Assembly: GCA_028292435.1 (NCBI GenBank)
Contig: JAQGMI010000130.1
Coordinates: 1-64,000, forward strand
Source of the DNA: Betaproteobacteria bacterium
GTDB lineage: Bacteria > Pseudomonadota > Gammaproteobacteria > Burkholderiales > SG8-41
Reading direction: 5' to 3'
DNA length: 64,000 nt
Positions 63,751-64,000 of this stretch are shown here, one piece after another. The notes under the pieces were generated by a model. That model did no database searches. It saw only the letters and a list, made by a program, of their open reading frames with translations, and was not told where the DNA came from. The position numbers were made by a program, and so were the translations under genes. The stretch's first letter is position 1, and every line of letters starts with the position of its first letter.

Positions 63751-64000
63751 TTAAATCTTATGTTTCTGGCGATATGCGCCGAATATCTCGTCAGGGCTCG
63801 GCTCTCGTGCCGGAATAGTGCGCACGATGCGCGTGATGTTCAGGAAATGCTTGTAGTGCAAGTTCTCGGAGAAGCTGTTGCCGCCCCAGGTGCCGCAGCC
63901 CATCGACAGCGAAAACGGCAGTCCGTTGTCAAAGCTGCCGCCGGTCGCGAAGGTGTGTGCTTGTTTGACGATGACGCGGCATACCGTCATTTCGAGCCCG
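63751..64000 (-). CDS. Acylating (CoA) aldehyde dehydrogenase, C-terminal part
   Basis: The window holds only the last 82 codons, the frame being open through base 64000. The region GLPFSLSMGCGTWGGNSFSENL followed by HYKHFLNITRIV (residues about 20-55 of the fragment) is the C-terminal end of CoA-acylating aldehyde dehydrogenases such as SauS and the AdhE N-domain. Tail: EPSPDEIFGAYRQKHKI. The active-site Cys lies outside the window. It is upstream of the ligase gene on the same strand. Confidence 0.82.
   Translation of the reverse strand, partial: GLEMTVCRVIVKQAHTFATGGSFDNGLPFSLSMGCGTWGGNSFSENLHYKHFLNITRIVRTIPAREPSPDEIFGAYRQKHKI

Noticed and set aside
1..64000. CRISPR arrays, insertion sequences, prophage or integrase genes
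   Set aside because: No spaced direct repeats, transposase motifs or phage structural genes were recognised at any point.

Overview
The window reads as a continuous stretch of chromosome from a GC-rich betaproteobacterium, probably an uncultured Burkholderiales- or Nitrosomonadales-type lineage. The case rests on gene order rather than on any rRNA: nrdR-ribD-ribE-ribBA-ribH-nusB-thiL-pgpA-pncC-recA-recX-alaS, glnE/yhdP-nitrilase-tldD, ilvE-zinc finger-waaF, and aat-bpt are blocks I know from Betaproteobacteria. DarP, DUF1841 and paired small cytochromes c agree with this. I see no tRNA, rRNA, CRISPR array, insertion sequence, integrase or phage gene. Coding density is very high; the longest gene-free stretch is 271 bp (35035-35305), so no gap exceeds 300 bp.

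Layout. 1-6.3 kb: accessory catabolism and uptake, with an MmgE/PrpD protein (cut by the window start), a membrane-anchored Mrr-like nuclease, a class III CoA-transferase, a complete TauABC-type ABC importer and a CBS-domain protein. 6.4-11.2 kb: a PilZ-like protein, an esterase, mog, darP and pmbA. 11.3-14.7 kb: a TRAP transporter whose receptor gene faces its two membrane genes across a terminator. 14.9-27.5 kb: the housekeeping block glyA-nrdR-rib operon-nusB-thiL-pgpA-pncC-recA-recX-alaS. 27.5-35 kb (mostly minus strand): phosphohexomutase, YheT hydrolase, an aldolase/flavoprotein pair, SnoaL-like protein, waaF, zinc finger protein and ilvE. 35.3-46 kb: a membrane adenylate cyclase, glnE, yhdP, a small exported protein, a nitrilase-family amidase and tldD. 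46-54 kb: greB, a SPINDLY-type glycosyltransferase, a COG4627 methyltransferase, a lipoprotein, aroG, a free-standing cNMP-binding protein, a BtuF-like receptor and cobalamin adenosyltransferase, then TauE/SafE plus partner. 54-64 kb: two overlapping cytochrome c genes, DUF1841, nth, a diguanylate cyclase, a soluble RnfB/RsxB-like ferredoxin, bpt-aat, a Rieske protein, a SAF-domain oxidoreductase, DUF599, an AMP-forming acyl-CoA ligase and the C-terminus of an acylating aldehyde dehydrogenase cut by the window end.

How they work together. The central block couples riboflavin synthesis, thiamine phosphorylation, recombination and translation functions with short spacings and 4-bp stop/start overlaps. 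Signalling genes are well represented: cAMP (cyclase plus a cNMP-binding protein 14 kb away) and c-di-GMP (diguanylate cyclase plus PilZ-like protein).

The points most worth a second look are: a RecA that carries Pro where Gln194 is invariant (and Ser for Ile192); a textbook sigma-54 promoter upstream of the diguanylate cyclase; a RibBA whose GTP cyclohydrolase II half has lost its zinc cysteines; and a split, diheme-c4-like cytochrome pair. I did not find a convincing new defence or mobile system.
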